Assembly (NCBI GenBank): GCA_016721925.1 | Contig: JADKHE010000005.1 | Span: 124,001-188,000 of the forward strand | Source of the DNA: Candidatus Skiveiella danica | GTDB taxonomy: Bacteria; Pseudomonadota; Gammaproteobacteria; Burkholderiales; Burkholderiaceae_C | DNA: 64,000 nt | Reading direction: 5' to 3' | In this document: one piece after another, positions 8,294 through 17,369 of the stretch | Numbering within the stretch: the first letter of the stretch is position 1 | Layout: each line of letters starts with the position of its first letter | The notes under the pieces: generated by a model | The model's database searches: none | Seen by the model: only the letters and a program-made list of their open reading frames with translations | What the model was told of the DNA's origin: nothing | Translations under genes and position numbers: made by a program

Positions 8294-8704
8294 ATGAGTG
8301 TCCTGCTAACCCTTCTTCTGGCGGTTCAAATGCTTTCAGCATTGGGCATGATCGGCCTGATCCTGATTCAGCACGGCAAGGGCGCTGACATGGGCGCAGC
8401 CTTTGGAAGCGGCGGCTCGGGCAGCCTGTTCGGTGCCAGTGGCAGCGCCAACTTTCTCTCGCACACCACGGCAGCGCTTGCTGCCGTGTTCTTTGTCTGC
8501 ACCTTGTTGCTGGCCTATTTCGGCGGTGTTCGGCCCGCGGCGAGCAGTTCCAGTGTGCTGGAGCGTGCTGCCGTCACTGCGCCAGCTCCGGCCGCGTCGG
8601 GCGCCGCCACGCAAATTCCGGGAAGCGCTGGCGTGCCAGCAACCCCCGTGCCGGCAGCTCCTGCAGCACCGGCATCCGGCGCAGCCCAGATTCCCGGGAA
8701 ATAG
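8294..8704 (+). CDS. secG: Preprotein translocase subunit SecG
   Basis: 136 residues. Two membrane helices (about 4-24 and 55-75) flank the conserved IQHGKGADMGAAFGSGGSGSLFGASGS loop segment. The C-terminal 50 residues are Ala/Pro/Ser-rich and low complexity, a longer tail than in E. coli but common in betaproteobacteria. SecG assists SecYE during SecA-driven protein export. The order tpiA-secG-tRNA-Leu is conserved in many proteobacteria. Confidence 0.93.
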   Translation: MSVLLTLLLAVQMLSALGMIGLILIQHGKGADMGAAFGSGGSGSLFGASGSANFLSHTTAALAAVFFVCTLLLAYFGGVRPAASSSSVLERAAVTAPAPAASGAATQIPGSAGVPATPVPAAPAAPASGAAQIPGK

Positions 8705-8829
8705 AGACTAGACGCGCTGAAATTCCTCCTTCGCGTCAGGAGATTGGAAGGTTTTTCAGGGTAAACTCTTAGCTGTTCGAACGTGGCGTACTGTGCGATT
8801 TTCCTCAGCTACAGCGAACAAAAAAGACT

Positions 8830-8914
8830 GCCGTCGTGGTGAAATTGGTAGACACGCTATCTTGAGGGGGTAGTGGCGAAAGCTGTGCGAGTTCGAGTCT
8901 CGCCGACGGCACCA
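8830..8914 (+). tRNA. tRNA-Leu (anticodon GAG)
   Basis: An 85-base class II tRNA with an encoded CCA end. The acceptor arms GCCGTCG and CGACGGC pair fully. The anticodon stem CTATC/GGTAG encloses the loop TTGAGGG, giving anticodon GAG (reads CUC/CUU). A variable arm follows, and the T-loop is GTTCGAGTC. E. coli leuU (GAG) also lies directly after secG, which supports the assignment. Confidence 0.96.
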
Positions 8915-8931
8915 ACTGAAACAGCCTTTTC

Positions 8932-8952
8932 GGCCTGAAGGGTCGTCAGGCC
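8932..8952 (+). other. Short hairpin between tRNA-Leu and nuoA
   Basis: GGCCTGA at 8932-8938 pairs perfectly with TCAGGCC at 8946-8952 around a 7-base loop. There is no T run after it, so it may be a processing or stability element at the 3' side of the tRNA or in the nuoA leader rather than a terminator. Confidence 0.4.
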
Positions 8953-8975
8953 AAAGTGATGATCAGATCCGCAAG

Positions 8976-9335
8976 ATGAACCTGGAACAATACCTCCCCG
9001 TTTTTCTGTTCATCTTGATTGGCGCTGCCGTTGGCATTGCGCCGCAAGTCATCGGCTACATCCTCGGACCGAATCGCCCCGATCCGGCCAAAAATTCCCC
9101 CTACGAGTGTGGCTTCGAAGCATTCGAAGACGCGCGCATGAAGTTTGATGTGCGCTACTACCTCATTGCCATTCTCTTCATCTTGTTCGATCTGGAAACT
9201 GCCTTCCTGTTCCCCTGGGCGGTTGCGCTCAAGGAGTTGGGTTTGTTCGGTTTTCTCGTGGGTCTTGAGTTCGTGGTCATCCTGACCATTGGCTTTGCGT
9301 ACATGTGGAAAAAGGGTGCCCTGGATTGGGAGTGA
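8976..9335 (+). CDS. nuoA: NADH-quinone oxidoreductase subunit A
   Basis: 119 residues with three membrane helices, and the conserved SPYECGFEAFEDARMKFDVRYYL loop whose Cys is redox-state sensitive in complex I. NuoA is a small membrane subunit near the quinone site. It is the first gene of an uninterrupted nuoA-N operon, placed 61 bases after tRNA-Leu; the ribosome-binding site is weak. Four bases separate its stop from nuoB. Confidence 0.96.
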   Translation: MNLEQYLPVFLFILIGAAVGIAPQVIGYILGPNRPDPAKNSPYECGFEAFEDARMKFDVRYYLIAILFILFDLETAFLFPWAVALKELGLFGFLVGLEFVVILTIGFAYMWKKGALDWE

Positions 9336-9339
9336 CACG

Positions 9340-9819
9340 ATGATTGAAGGCGTTCTCAAAGAGGGGTTCATCACCACGAGTTACGACTCGGTGGTGAACT
9401 GGGCGAAGACGGGGTCGATCTGGCCCATGACCTTCGGCCTGGCATGCTGCGCGGTCGAAATGATGCACGTGACCGCAGCGCGTTATGACATCAGCCGGTT
9501 TGGTGCGGAGGTGTTTCGCCCCAGTCCGCGCCAGTCGGACCTGATCATTGTTGCGGGCACGCTTTGCAACAAGATGGCACCGGCCTTTCGCAAGGTTTAC
9601 GACCAGATGAGCGAGCCGCGCTGGGTGCTTTCGATGGGCTCATGCGCCAACGGCGGGGGCTATTACCACTACAGTTATTCGGTGGTGCGTGGGTGTGATC
9701 GCGTGGTGCCGGTCGATGTGTACGTGCCGGGTTGCCCGCCCACGGCAGAGGCGTTGCTGTACGGAATTCTCCAGTTGCAGCAGAAGATTCGCCGGACTCA
9801 GACCATCGCACGGGCATGA
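9340..9819 (+). CDS. nuoB: NADH-quinone oxidoreductase subunit B
   Basis: 159 residues. It carries the ligands of the terminal [4Fe-4S] cluster N2: the adjacent cysteines in LACCAVEMMH, Cys in GSCANGGGY, and Cys in VPGCPP. It passes electrons to ubiquinone at the junction with the membrane arm. The ATG at 9340 is chosen because homologues begin MxEGVLKEGF; the frame extends further upstream inside nuoA without homology. Confidence 0.97.
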   Translation: MIEGVLKEGFITTSYDSVVNWAKTGSIWPMTFGLACCAVEMMHVTAARYDISRFGAEVFRPSPRQSDLIIVAGTLCNKMAPAFRKVYDQMSEPRWVLSMGSCANGGGYYHYSYSVVRGCDRVVPVDVYVPGCPPTAEALLYGILQLQQKIRRTQTIARA

Positions 9820-9829
9820 GAGGATGGCA

Positions 9830-10438
9830 ATGAATTCATACGCGATTGATCCGCAGCAACTCAAGGCAAACGTTGAGAGGGTCCTGGGGGACTTGCTGGT
9901 GAGCAGTGTGGTCCGGTTGGACGAGTTGACGATCGTGGTCGATGCCGCGAATTATCTGCGGGTCGCGGAGATTCTTCGCGACGATCCAGCCTGCCGGTTC
10001 GAGCAATTGATTGATCTGTGCGGGGTTGATTATTCGACGTACAAGGATCAACCGCAGGTCGGCCTGCGTTTTTGCGTTGTGTGTCATTTGCTGTCGGTCA
10101 GTCTGAACCAGCGGGTTCGCCTCAAGGTCTATGCGCCCGATGACACTTTCCCGGTGGTCCAGTCGGTGTGTGGAATCTGGAGCGCCGCAGACTGGTTCGA
10201 ACGCGAGGCGTTTGATTTGTTTGGCATTGTTTTTGATGGCCACAACGATCTGCGCCGCATCCTGACGGACTACGGCTTTATCGGTCACCCATTCCGCAAG
10301 GATTTCCCGATTTCCGGTCATGTCGAGATGAGCTACGACGCTGAGCAAAAGCGCGTCGTCTACCGACCGGTCACCATCGAGCCGCGCGAAAACATACCGC
10401 GCATCATCCGTGAAGACAACTACGGAAGCTTGCACTAG
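9830..10438 (+). CDS. nuoC: NADH-quinone oxidoreductase subunit C
   Basis: 202 residues, a separate 30-kDa subunit rather than the NuoCD fusion seen in E. coli. The signature ERExxDLFGIxFxGHxDLRRILTDYGFxGHPFRKDFP is present near residues 125-165. Two ATGs lie close together (9824 and 9830); the second is preferred because GAGAGG then sits 7 bases upstream. It forms part of the peripheral arm with NuoD and NuoB. Confidence 0.95.
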   Translation: MNSYAIDPQQLKANVERVLGDLLVSSVVRLDELTIVVDAANYLRVAEILRDDPACRFEQLIDLCGVDYSTYKDQPQVGLRFCVVCHLLSVSLNQRVRLKVYAPDDTFPVVQSVCGIWSAADWFEREAFDLFGIVFDGHNDLRRILTDYGFIGHPFRKDFPISGHVEMSYDAEQKRVVYRPVTIEPRENIPRIIREDNYGSLH

Positions 10439-10450
10439 GCAGTTTTTCAC

Positions 10451-11704
10451 ATGGCTGAAATCAAGAACTACACACTCAACTTCGGGCCGCAGCATCCTGC
10501 AGCGCATGGCGTATTGCGTCTGGTCCTGGAGCTTGACGGCGAAGTGATCCAGCGCGCGGACCCGCACATTGGTCTGCTGCACCGCGCAACCGAGAAGTTG
10601 GCGGAGACCAGGACCTATCTGCAGGCCTTGCCTTACATGGATCGACTCGACTACATGTCGATGATGTGCAACGAGAGCGCTTACTGTCTCGCCATCGAGA
10701 AGATGCTGGGCTTGGAAGTTCCCGTTCGCGCCAAATACATCCGTGTGATGTTTTCCGAGATCACGCGTTTGCTGAACCACCTTCTTTGGGTGGGAGCGCA
10801 TGCGCTCGATTGCGGGGCCATGACGGTCATGTTCTACGCTTTTCGCGAGCGGGAAGACCTCTTTGACATGTATGAGGCGGTCAGCGGTGCTCGCATGCAT
10901 GCCGCCTATTTCCGTCCTGGCGGCGTCTATCGTGACCTGCCGGACACCATGGCGCGGCACCAGCCCAACAAGATTCGAAGCGCCAAGTCGACGGAAAAGC
11001 TCAACCGAAATCGGGATGGCAGTTTGCTTGACTTCATTGACGATTTCACCCTGCGTTTCCAGACGTATCTGGATGAGTACCACACCCTGTTGACCGACAA
11101 CCGCATCTGGAAGCAACGTACCGTCGGCATTGGTGTCGTGACGCCCGAGCGCGCCTTGAATCTTGGATTTACCGGGCCCATGCTGCGCGGGTCCGGGATT
11201 GCCTGGGATCTTCGCAAGAAGCAACCCTATGACGTCTACGACCAGCTGGATTTCGACATTCCGGTGGGCAAGACCGGCGACACCTACGACCGTTATCTCG
11301 TCCGGATGGAAGAGATGAAACAGTCCAACCGGATCATCAAGCAGTGCGTGGATTGGTTGCGCGTCAACCCTGGGCCGGTCATTACAGATGACCACAAGGT
11401 CGCTCCGCCCGACCGTGAATCGATGAAGTCCAATATGGAAGAACTGATCCATCACTTCAAGCTGTTCACCGAAGGTTTCGCAGTGCCCGAAGGCGAGGCG
11501 TATGCGGCCATCGAACATCCCAAAGGCGAGTTTGGCATTTACATGGTCAGCGATGGAGCCAACAAGCCCTATCGCATGAAGATCAGGCCGCCAGCGTTTG
11601 TTCACCTCGCGGCATTGAATGAAATGGGTCGCGGGCACATGCTTGCCGATGCCGTGGCCATTATTGGCACGATGGATATTGTGTTTGGGGAAGTTGACCG
11701 ATGA
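10451..11704 (+). CDS. nuoD: NADH-quinone oxidoreductase subunit D
   Basis: 417 residues, the 49-kDa subunit, related to [NiFe]-hydrogenase large subunits without the metal ligands. The N-terminal NFGPQHPAAHGVLRL and the later HxGLLHRATEKLAE motifs form the quinone-binding cavity with NuoB. The C-terminus ends IIGTMDIVFGEVDR as usual. Its TGA overlaps the ATG of nuoE by four bases. Confidence 0.97.
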   Translation: MAEIKNYTLNFGPQHPAAHGVLRLVLELDGEVIQRADPHIGLLHRATEKLAETRTYLQALPYMDRLDYMSMMCNESAYCLAIEKMLGLEVPVRAKYIRVMFSEITRLLNHLLWVGAHALDCGAMTVMFYAFREREDLFDMYEAVSGARMHAAYFRPGGVYRDLPDTMARHQPNKIRSAKSTEKLNRNRDGSLLDFIDDFTLRFQTYLDEYHTLLTDNRIWKQRTVGIGVVTPERALNLGFTGPMLRGSGIAWDLRKKQPYDVYDQLDFDIPVGKTGDTYDRYLVRMEEMKQSNRIIKQCVDWLRVNPGPVITDDHKVAPPDRESMKSNMEELIHHFKLFTEGFAVPEGEAYAAIEHPKGEFGIYMVSDGANKPYRMKIRPPAFVHLAALNEMGRGHMLADAVAIIGTMDIVFGEVDR

Positions 11705-12192
11705 TTTCCGAAGAATCGAGAGCGCGCTTCGAGCTGGAAGTGGCGAAATACCCGGCGGATCAGCGGCAGTCGGCGGTGATGGCGTGTCTTGCCATCGCAC
11801 AGCAGCAGCACGGCTATGTCAGTCCAGAGTCCGAGAGCGATATCGCGGAGTTCCTTGGCATGGCCCCAATGGCTGTGCATGAGGTCACCACGTTCTACAA
11901 CATGTACAACCAGCAACCGGTTGGCAAGTACAAGTTGAACGTATGTACCAATTTGCCCTGCCAACTTCGGGACGGAGGAAAAGCGCTCCAGCATCTCGAG
12001 AAGAAGCTCGGAATTGCCATGGGTGAGTCGACGCCAGATGGCCTGTTCACGCTGCAGCAATGTGAGTGCCTTGGTGCTTGCGCGGATTCCCCGGTGTTGC
12101 TGGTCAACGATCGGACGATGTGCAGCTTCATGAGCAATGAAAAGCTTGACCAGTTGGTGGATGGTCTTCGCGCGGCGGAGGGCAAAGCATGA
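11701..12192 (+). CDS. nuoE: NADH-quinone oxidoreductase subunit E
   Basis: 163 residues, thioredoxin-like [2Fe-2S] subunit (24 kDa). The cluster N1a ligands are the CTNLPC (C-x4-C) and CLGAC (C-x3-C) motifs. It pairs with NuoF in the NADH dehydrogenase module. It overlaps nuoD at its start and nuoF at its end (ATGA at 12189-12192), so the three genes are translationally coupled. Confidence 0.96.
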   Translation: MISEESRARFELEVAKYPADQRQSAVMACLAIAQQQHGYVSPESESDIAEFLGMAPMAVHEVTTFYNMYNQQPVGKYKLNVCTNLPCQLRDGGKALQHLEKKLGIAMGESTPDGLFTLQQCECLGACADSPVLLVNDRTMCSFMSNEKLDQLVDGLRAAEGKA

Positions 12193-13541
12193 ACCCCCAG
12201 CAGGTACTTGCGCAGTTCCAGGCCACCGGGGTCGAGACATGCTTCCACGACCGCCACCTTAATCCGCAGATTCTCAGTGGCATCGACGGGCGCAATTGGC
12301 GCCTGAAGGATTACGAGGCGCGCGGTGGCTATCAGGCCTTGCGCAAGATCCTCGGCGTCGATGGTGGCGAGGGGCTGACGCCGGATCAGGTGATCGCCAC
12401 CGTGAAGGAGTCAGCATTGCGTGGACGTGGCGGCGCCGGTTTTCCGACCGGGCTGAAGTGGAGCTTCATGCCCCGCCAGTTTCCTGGACAGAAGTATCTG
12501 GTCTGCAACTCGGACGAAGGCGAGCCGGGCACCTGCAAAGACCGCGACATCCTGCAGTTCAACCCCCATATCGTGATCGAAGGGATGATCATCGCCGCCT
12601 ATGCCATGGGTATCACGGTGGGCTACAACTACATCCACGGCGAGATCTTCCAGACGTACGAACGGTTCGAGGAGGCCTTGCAGGAAGCACGCGCTGCCGG
12701 ACTGCTCGGGGATCGCATCCTTGGCAGCAGTCTGAATTTCCAGCTGTACGCCGCGCATGGTTTTGGCGCCTACATCTGCGGCGAGGAGACGGCATTGCTT
12801 GAATCGCTGGAGGGCAAGAAAGGTCAGCCTCGCTTCAAGCCACCGTTTCCGGCCAGTTTCGGACTCTATGGGAAGCCGACGACGGTCAACAACACGGAGA
12901 CGTTCGCGGCGGTTCCCTGGATCATCCGCAATGGCGCACAGGCCTATCTCCAATGCGGAAAGCCCAACAACGGTGGGACCAAGATCTATTCGGTCAGTGG
13001 TGACGTCGAGCGGCCCGGTAATTACGAGATTCCCATGGGGACGCCGTTCTCCGTGTTGCTGGAACTTGCGGGTGGCGTGCGTGCCGGGCGCAAGCTGAAA
13101 GCGGTTATTCCAGGCGGATCTTCTGCACCGGTGCTGCCGGCGTCGATCATGATGGAATGCACGATGGACTACGACTCGATCGCCAAAGCGGGATCGATGC
13201 TCGGTTCTGGCGCCGTGATCGTGATGGACGACAGTCGCTGCATGGTCAAGAGCCTGCAACGTCTGAGCTACTTCTACATGCACGAATCCTGCGGACAGTG
13301 CACCCCCTGCCGCGAAGGCACGGGCTGGCTCTCGCGCGTCGTCGACCGCATCGAGAACGGTCAGGGGCGGCAGAGTGACATGGATCTGCTGGACAACGTT
13401 GCCGAGAACATTCAGGGTCGCACGATCTGCGCGCTCGGCGACGCTGCAGCCATGCCCGTTCGGGCGATGATCAAGCACTTCCGTCCGGAATTCGAATACC
13501 ACGTGGCCCACAAGACCTGCATGGTCCCGGCCTACGTCTAA
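12189..13541 (+). CDS. nuoF: NADH-quinone oxidoreductase subunit F
   Basis: 450 residues, 51-kDa flavoprotein that oxidises NADH. Visible are the glycine-rich GRGGAGFPTGLKW FMN/NADH-binding loop near residue 80, the NSDEGEPGTCKDR segment, and the ESCGQCTPCREG motif (C-x2-C-x2-C) plus a distal Cys for cluster N3. It begins at a 4-base overlap with nuoE. Confidence 0.97.
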   Translation: MNPQQVLAQFQATGVETCFHDRHLNPQILSGIDGRNWRLKDYEARGGYQALRKILGVDGGEGLTPDQVIATVKESALRGRGGAGFPTGLKWSFMPRQFPGQKYLVCNSDEGEPGTCKDRDILQFNPHIVIEGMIIAAYAMGITVGYNYIHGEIFQTYERFEEALQEARAAGLLGDRILGSSLNFQLYAAHGFGAYICGEETALLESLEGKKGQPRFKPPFPASFGLYGKPTTVNNTETFAAVPWIIRNGAQAYLQCGKPNNGGTKIYSVSGDVERPGNYEIPMGTPFSVLLELAGGVRAGRKLKAVIPGGSSAPVLPASIMMECTMDYDSIAKAGSMLGSGAVIVMDDSRCMVKSLQRLSYFYMHESCGQCTPCREGTGWLSRVVDRIENGQGRQSDMDLLDNVAENIQGRTICALGDAAAMPVRAMIKHFRPEFEYHVAHKTCMVPAYV

Positions 13542-13555
13542 GCGAGCCAGCCAAC

Positions 13556-15694
13556 ATGATTGAAATCGAACTCGACGGAAAGAAAGTTGAAGTGGTCGAA
13601 GGCAGCATGGTGATGCATGCTGCCGAGAAAGCTGGCACCTTCATTCCCCATTTTTGCTATCACAAGAAGCTGAGCATCGCGGCGAATTGCCGCATGTGTC
13701 TGGTCGACGTGGAGAAGGCGCCCAAGCCGATGCCTGCCTGTGCCACGCCCGTCACCCAGGGCATGGTGGTCCGCACGAAGAGCGAAAAAGCGGTCAAGGC
13801 TCAGCAGTCGGTGATGGAGTTCCTGCTCATCAATCACCCGCTGGATTGCCCGATCTGCGATCAGGGTGGCGAATGCCAGTTGCAGGATCTGGCTGTTGGC
13901 TACGGAGGCTCTTCTTCCCGTTACCAGGAAGAAAAGCGTGTGGTCTTCCATAAAGATGTGGGCCCGCTGATCTCGATGGAAGAGATGAGCCGCTGTATTC
14001 ACTGCACACGATGCGTGCGTTTTGGTCAGGAAGTTGCCGGCGTGATGGAACTGGGAATGTCCCATCGTGGCGAACATGCGGAGATTGAGACTTTTGTCGG
14101 CCAGACTGTGGACTCTGAACTGTCTGGCAACATGATCGACCTGTGCCCGGTCGGCGCGCTGACGAGCAAGCCGTTTCGGTACAGTGCGCGCACCTGGGAG
14201 TTGTCGCGGCGCAAGTCCGTCAGCCCCCATGATTCCACGGGTGCCAATCTGATCGTGCAGGTCAAGGGCAATCGTGTTCTGCGTGTGGTGCCGTTTGAGA
14301 ATGAGGCAGTCAACGAGTGCTGGATTGCCGATCGCGACCGGTTCTCCTACGAAGCATTGAATTCCGATGAGCGCCTTACCACGCCGATGCTCAAGCAAGG
14401 TGGGCAATGGACGGCCGTGGATTGGCAAACCGCCCTTGAGTACGTATCCAATGGGCTCAAGCAGGTGAAGGGTCAGCATGGCCCGGCCAGCATTGGCTTG
14501 TTGGCCAGTCCCCATAGCACGCTGGAGGAATTGCACCTGGCTGGCGCACTGGTCAAGGGGCTGGGTTCCCCCAACCTTGATGCCCGCCTGCGCCACGCAG
14601 AATTCGCGCCCGATGAAGGTGTGCGTTATCTGGGCACATCGATTGCCTCGTTGTCTGAATTGCAGCGCGTGTTGGTGGTGGGTTCGAATCTGCGCAAGGA
14701 TCACCCACTGTTCGCGCAAAGAATCCGTCAAGCCGTGCGCAAGGGGTGTGCCGTCAGTTCGCTTCAGGACCGGTCTATGGATTGGGCGATGCCGGTGGCC
14801 CACACACTACTGGCCGATGCATCCATTTGGGTGCAAGCGCTGGCAGGTGTCGCCGCCGCGGTTGCCGCGCAAAAGGGCGTCGAAGCGCCGGTTCCAGGGA
14901 CGGTCTCTGATGAAACGCGCGCCATTGCCGGTTCGCTGTTGAGCGGCGAGCGCAAGGCGATCCTGCTGGGCAATGCTGCAGCTCACCATGGCAGGGCGTC
15001 CAGTTTACTGGCATTGGCAAACTGGATCGGTAGCCAGACCGGGGCGTCGGTCGGTTATTTCTGTGAGGCGGCCAATACCGTCGGCGCTCAAGTGGCGGGC
15101 GTCTATCCGGGTGAAGGCGGACTTGATGCCGGGAAAATGCTGGCGGGCGGTTTGAAGGCGCTCATCCTGCTCAACACGGAGCCCGAGTTCGACAGCGCAG
15201 CAGGTGTAAACGCAAAAACCGCATTGGGTTCAGCGGACATGGTGGTGAGCTTGAATCCGTTCAAGGCGAACATGGATTTCGCCGACGTCGTATTGCCCGT
15301 GGCGCCCTTTACTGAGACATCAGGCAGCTTTGTGAATGCCGAAGCGCGGGTACAGAGTTTCCACGCGGTCGTCAAGCCGCTGGCAGATGCCCGGCCCGCA
15401 TGGAAGGTGCTGCGGGTTCTGGCCAACTTGCTGGACCTGCCTGGTTTTGATTTCGATTCCTCGCAGGATGTTCTGCGTGCTGTGGCAGGCGTTCAGGTTT
15501 CGCCGCAGGGCGCGGTGGTTGCTGTCAACTGCCTCAGCAATGAGACGAGCGCGATGGTCGATCTCGCGCCCGCCCAGGGTCAGCCTGTCACCGCGGCGAT
15601 CTACCAACTCGATGGATTGGTTCGCCGTTCGGCCTCGTTGCAATTGACCGCGGACGCCAGGCGAGATGCCGATCTGAAGGAGGTGGTCGCATGA
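13556..15694 (+). CDS. nuoG: NADH-quinone oxidoreductase subunit G
   Basis: 712 residues. The N-terminal ferredoxin-like part holds the [2Fe-2S] ligands (HFCYHKK...NCRMC...C), a CPICDQGGECQLQD segment with an upstream His for N5, and CIHCTRCVRF for N4. The remainder is molybdopterin-oxidoreductase-like without cofactor residues. The cysteines of the extra cluster N7 found in E. coli and Thermus are not seen: the stretch after about residue 220 (SPHDSTGANLIVQVKGNR) has none in the expected pattern. It overlaps nuoH by four bases. Confidence 0.95.
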   Translation: MIEIELDGKKVEVVEGSMVMHAAEKAGTFIPHFCYHKKLSIAANCRMCLVDVEKAPKPMPACATPVTQGMVVRTKSEKAVKAQQSVMEFLLINHPLDCPICDQGGECQLQDLAVGYGGSSSRYQEEKRVVFHKDVGPLISMEEMSRCIHCTRCVRFGQEVAGVMELGMSHRGEHAEIETFVGQTVDSELSGNMIDLCPVGALTSKPFRYSARTWELSRRKSVSPHDSTGANLIVQVKGNRVLRVVPFENEAVNECWIADRDRFSYEALNSDERLTTPMLKQGGQWTAVDWQTALEYVSNGLKQVKGQHGPASIGLLASPHSTLEELHLAGALVKGLGSPNLDARLRHAEFAPDEGVRYLGTSIASLSELQRVLVVGSNLRKDHPLFAQRIRQAVRKGCAVSSLQDRSMDWAMPVAHTLLADASIWVQALAGVAAAVAAQKGVEAPVPGTVSDETRAIAGSLLSGERKAILLGNAAAHHGRASSLLALANWIGSQTGASVGYFCEAANTVGAQVAGVYPGEGGLDAGKMLAGGLKALILLNTEPEFDSAAGVNAKTALGSADMVVSLNPFKANMDFADVVLPVAPFTETSGSFVNAEARVQSFHAVVKPLADARPAWKVLRVLANLLDLPGFDFDSSQDVLRAVAGVQVSPQGAVVAVNCLSNETSAMVDLAPAQGQPVTAAIYQLDGLVRRSASLQLTADARRDADLKEVVA

Positions 15695-16773
15695 TTGATG
15701 CCATTCACAATTTCGGGCAAGGCTTGCTGGCCGCGGGGTGGTGGGGAGAATTGGCGTGGCCTGTGATCTGGAACCTGATCAAGATTACGGTCGTGCTGAT
15801 GGTGGTGCTCGGCGCGGTGACCTATACGACGCTGTGGGAACGCCGGGTCTTGGGGTGGGTGCAAGTCCGGATGGGCCCGAATCGCGTGGGACCTCTGGGT
15901 CTGCTCCAGCCCATCGCCGACGCGTTGAAGCTGATGACCAAGGAAATCGTCAGACCAGCTGCCGCAGAAAAACTGCTGTTCTACATGGGGCCCGTCCTGA
16001 CGGTCATGCCGGCGTTGGCCGCATGGTCCGTCGTGCCTTTTGGCCCCGAGTTTGCCCTGGCGAATGTGAATGCCGGCCTGCTGTTCCTGATGGCCATCAC
16101 CTCAATGGAAGTCTACGGCGTAATCATCTCCGGCTGGTCGTCCAACTCCAAGTATGCGTTTCTTGGCGCGTTGCGGGCTTCGGCGCAGATGGTCAGCTAT
16201 GAAATCGCCATGGGTTTCTGCTTCCTGATCGTGCTCATGGTGTCGGCGAGCTTGAATCTGTCTGACATCGTTGCGGTTCAGGGCAAGGGGCAGTTTGCGC
16301 AAATGGGATTGAATTTCCTATCCTGGAACTGGTTGCCGCTGTTGCCGGTCTTTGTCGTCTATTTTGTTTCCAGTCTGGCTGAAACCAACCGGATTCCCTT
16401 TGACGTCATTGAGGGGGAAGCCGAGATTGTGGCGGGCCACATGGTTGAGTACTCGGGCATGTCCTGGGCGCTGTTCCAGATGGCTGAATACGCCAACATC
16501 TGGCTGGTTTCAGTTCTCGCCACCCTGATGTTCCTCGGCGGCTGGTTGCCGCCGATCCAGAGCGAGCTGTTCACCTGGATTCCGGGCTGGATCTGGCTGG
16601 GTCTCAAGACCTTCTGCATGGTGACCTTGTTCATCTGGATTCGGTCCACGTTCCCTCGCTTCCGGTACGACCAGATCATGCGTCTGGGCTGGAAAGTGTT
16701 CATTCCGGTCACGCTGGTTTGGCTGGTGGTTGTCGGAGCGTGGATGCAGACGCCCTGGAACATCTGGAATTAA
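15691..16773 (+). CDS. nuoH: NADH-quinone oxidoreductase subunit H
   Basis: 360 residues with eight or so membrane helices. Conserved features are the ERRVLGWVQVRMGPNRVGPLGLLQPIADALKL segment and the ETNRIPFDVIEGEAEIVAGHMVEYSGM loop, which form the quinone entry channel and the start of the proton path. It is the heel subunit linking peripheral and membrane arms. It begins within the nuoG stop. Confidence 0.97.
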   Translation: MIDAIHNFGQGLLAAGWWGELAWPVIWNLIKITVVLMVVLGAVTYTTLWERRVLGWVQVRMGPNRVGPLGLLQPIADALKLMTKEIVRPAAAEKLLFYMGPVLTVMPALAAWSVVPFGPEFALANVNAGLLFLMAITSMEVYGVIISGWSSNSKYAFLGALRASAQMVSYEIAMGFCFLIVLMVSASLNLSDIVAVQGKGQFAQMGLNFLSWNWLPLLPVFVVYFVSSLAETNRIPFDVIEGEAEIVAGHMVEYSGMSWALFQMAEYANIWLVSVLATLMFLGGWLPPIQSELFTWIPGWIWLGLKTFCMVTLFIWIRSTFPRFRYDQIMRLGWKVFIPVTLVWLVVVGAWMQTPWNIWN

Positions 16774-16785
16774 TTCGAAACGCTT

Positions 16786-17319
16786 ATGTCCAATCCAACA
16801 CCAAGCGCTGTCGTTCCTTCGAGCCCGTCTGGCTTTTCCCTGAAGGACTTCCTGTCCAGCTTCCTGCTGACGGAACTGTTCAAGGGCATGGCGCTGACTG
16901 GGAAGTACGCCTTCCGTAGCAAGATCACGCTGGAGTATCCGGAGGAGAAGACCCCGCTGTCGCCGCGCTTCCGTGGCCTGCACGCATTGCGTCGCTACGA
17001 GAATGGGGAGGAGCGCTGCATCGCCTGCAAGTTGTGCGAGGCCGTATGTCCGGCAATGGCCATCACGATCGAGTCAGTAGAACGTGCGGATGGTTCGCGC
17101 CGGACAAGCCGGTATGACATCGACCTGACCAAATGCATCTTCTGCGGCTTTTGCGAAGAAAGCTGCCCGGTCGATTCGATTGTCGAGACCCATATTCTTG
17201 AATACCACGGTGAAACGCGGGGCGACCTGTATTACACCAAGGACATGTTGCTGGCGGTCGGTGATCGGTTCGAACCGCAGATCGCGGCGGCAAAGGCGGC
17301 AGACGCCAAATATCGCTGA
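16786..17319 (+). CDS. nuoI: NADH-quinone oxidoreductase subunit I
   Basis: 177 residues. Two CxxCxxCxxxCP motifs (CIACKLCEAVCP and CIFCGFCEESCP) bind the two [4Fe-4S] clusters N6a and N6b. The N-terminus carries about 15 extra Pro/Ser-rich residues before the usual SLKDFLSSFLL amphipathic helix; another start inside this extension is possible but no better ribosome-binding site is visible. Confidence 0.95.
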   Translation: MSNPTPSAVVPSSPSGFSLKDFLSSFLLTELFKGMALTGKYAFRSKITLEYPEEKTPLSPRFRGLHALRRYENGEERCIACKLCEAVCPAMAITIESVERADGSRRTSRYDIDLTKCIFCGFCEESCPVDSIVETHILEYHGETRGDLYYTKDMLLAVGDRFEPQIAAAKAADAKYR

Positions 17320-17369
17320 CCGTTTCACAGCCTGACCAGCCATCAAGACCCACAAAAAAAGAAACGCTC

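Noticed and set aside
13650..13668. GCTAT-like stretch in nuoG as a further copy of the dispersed element
   Set aside because: The palindrome has the wrong length, no TGACC...CGCTGG module follows, and the residues encoded (CYHKK) are conserved in NuoG.
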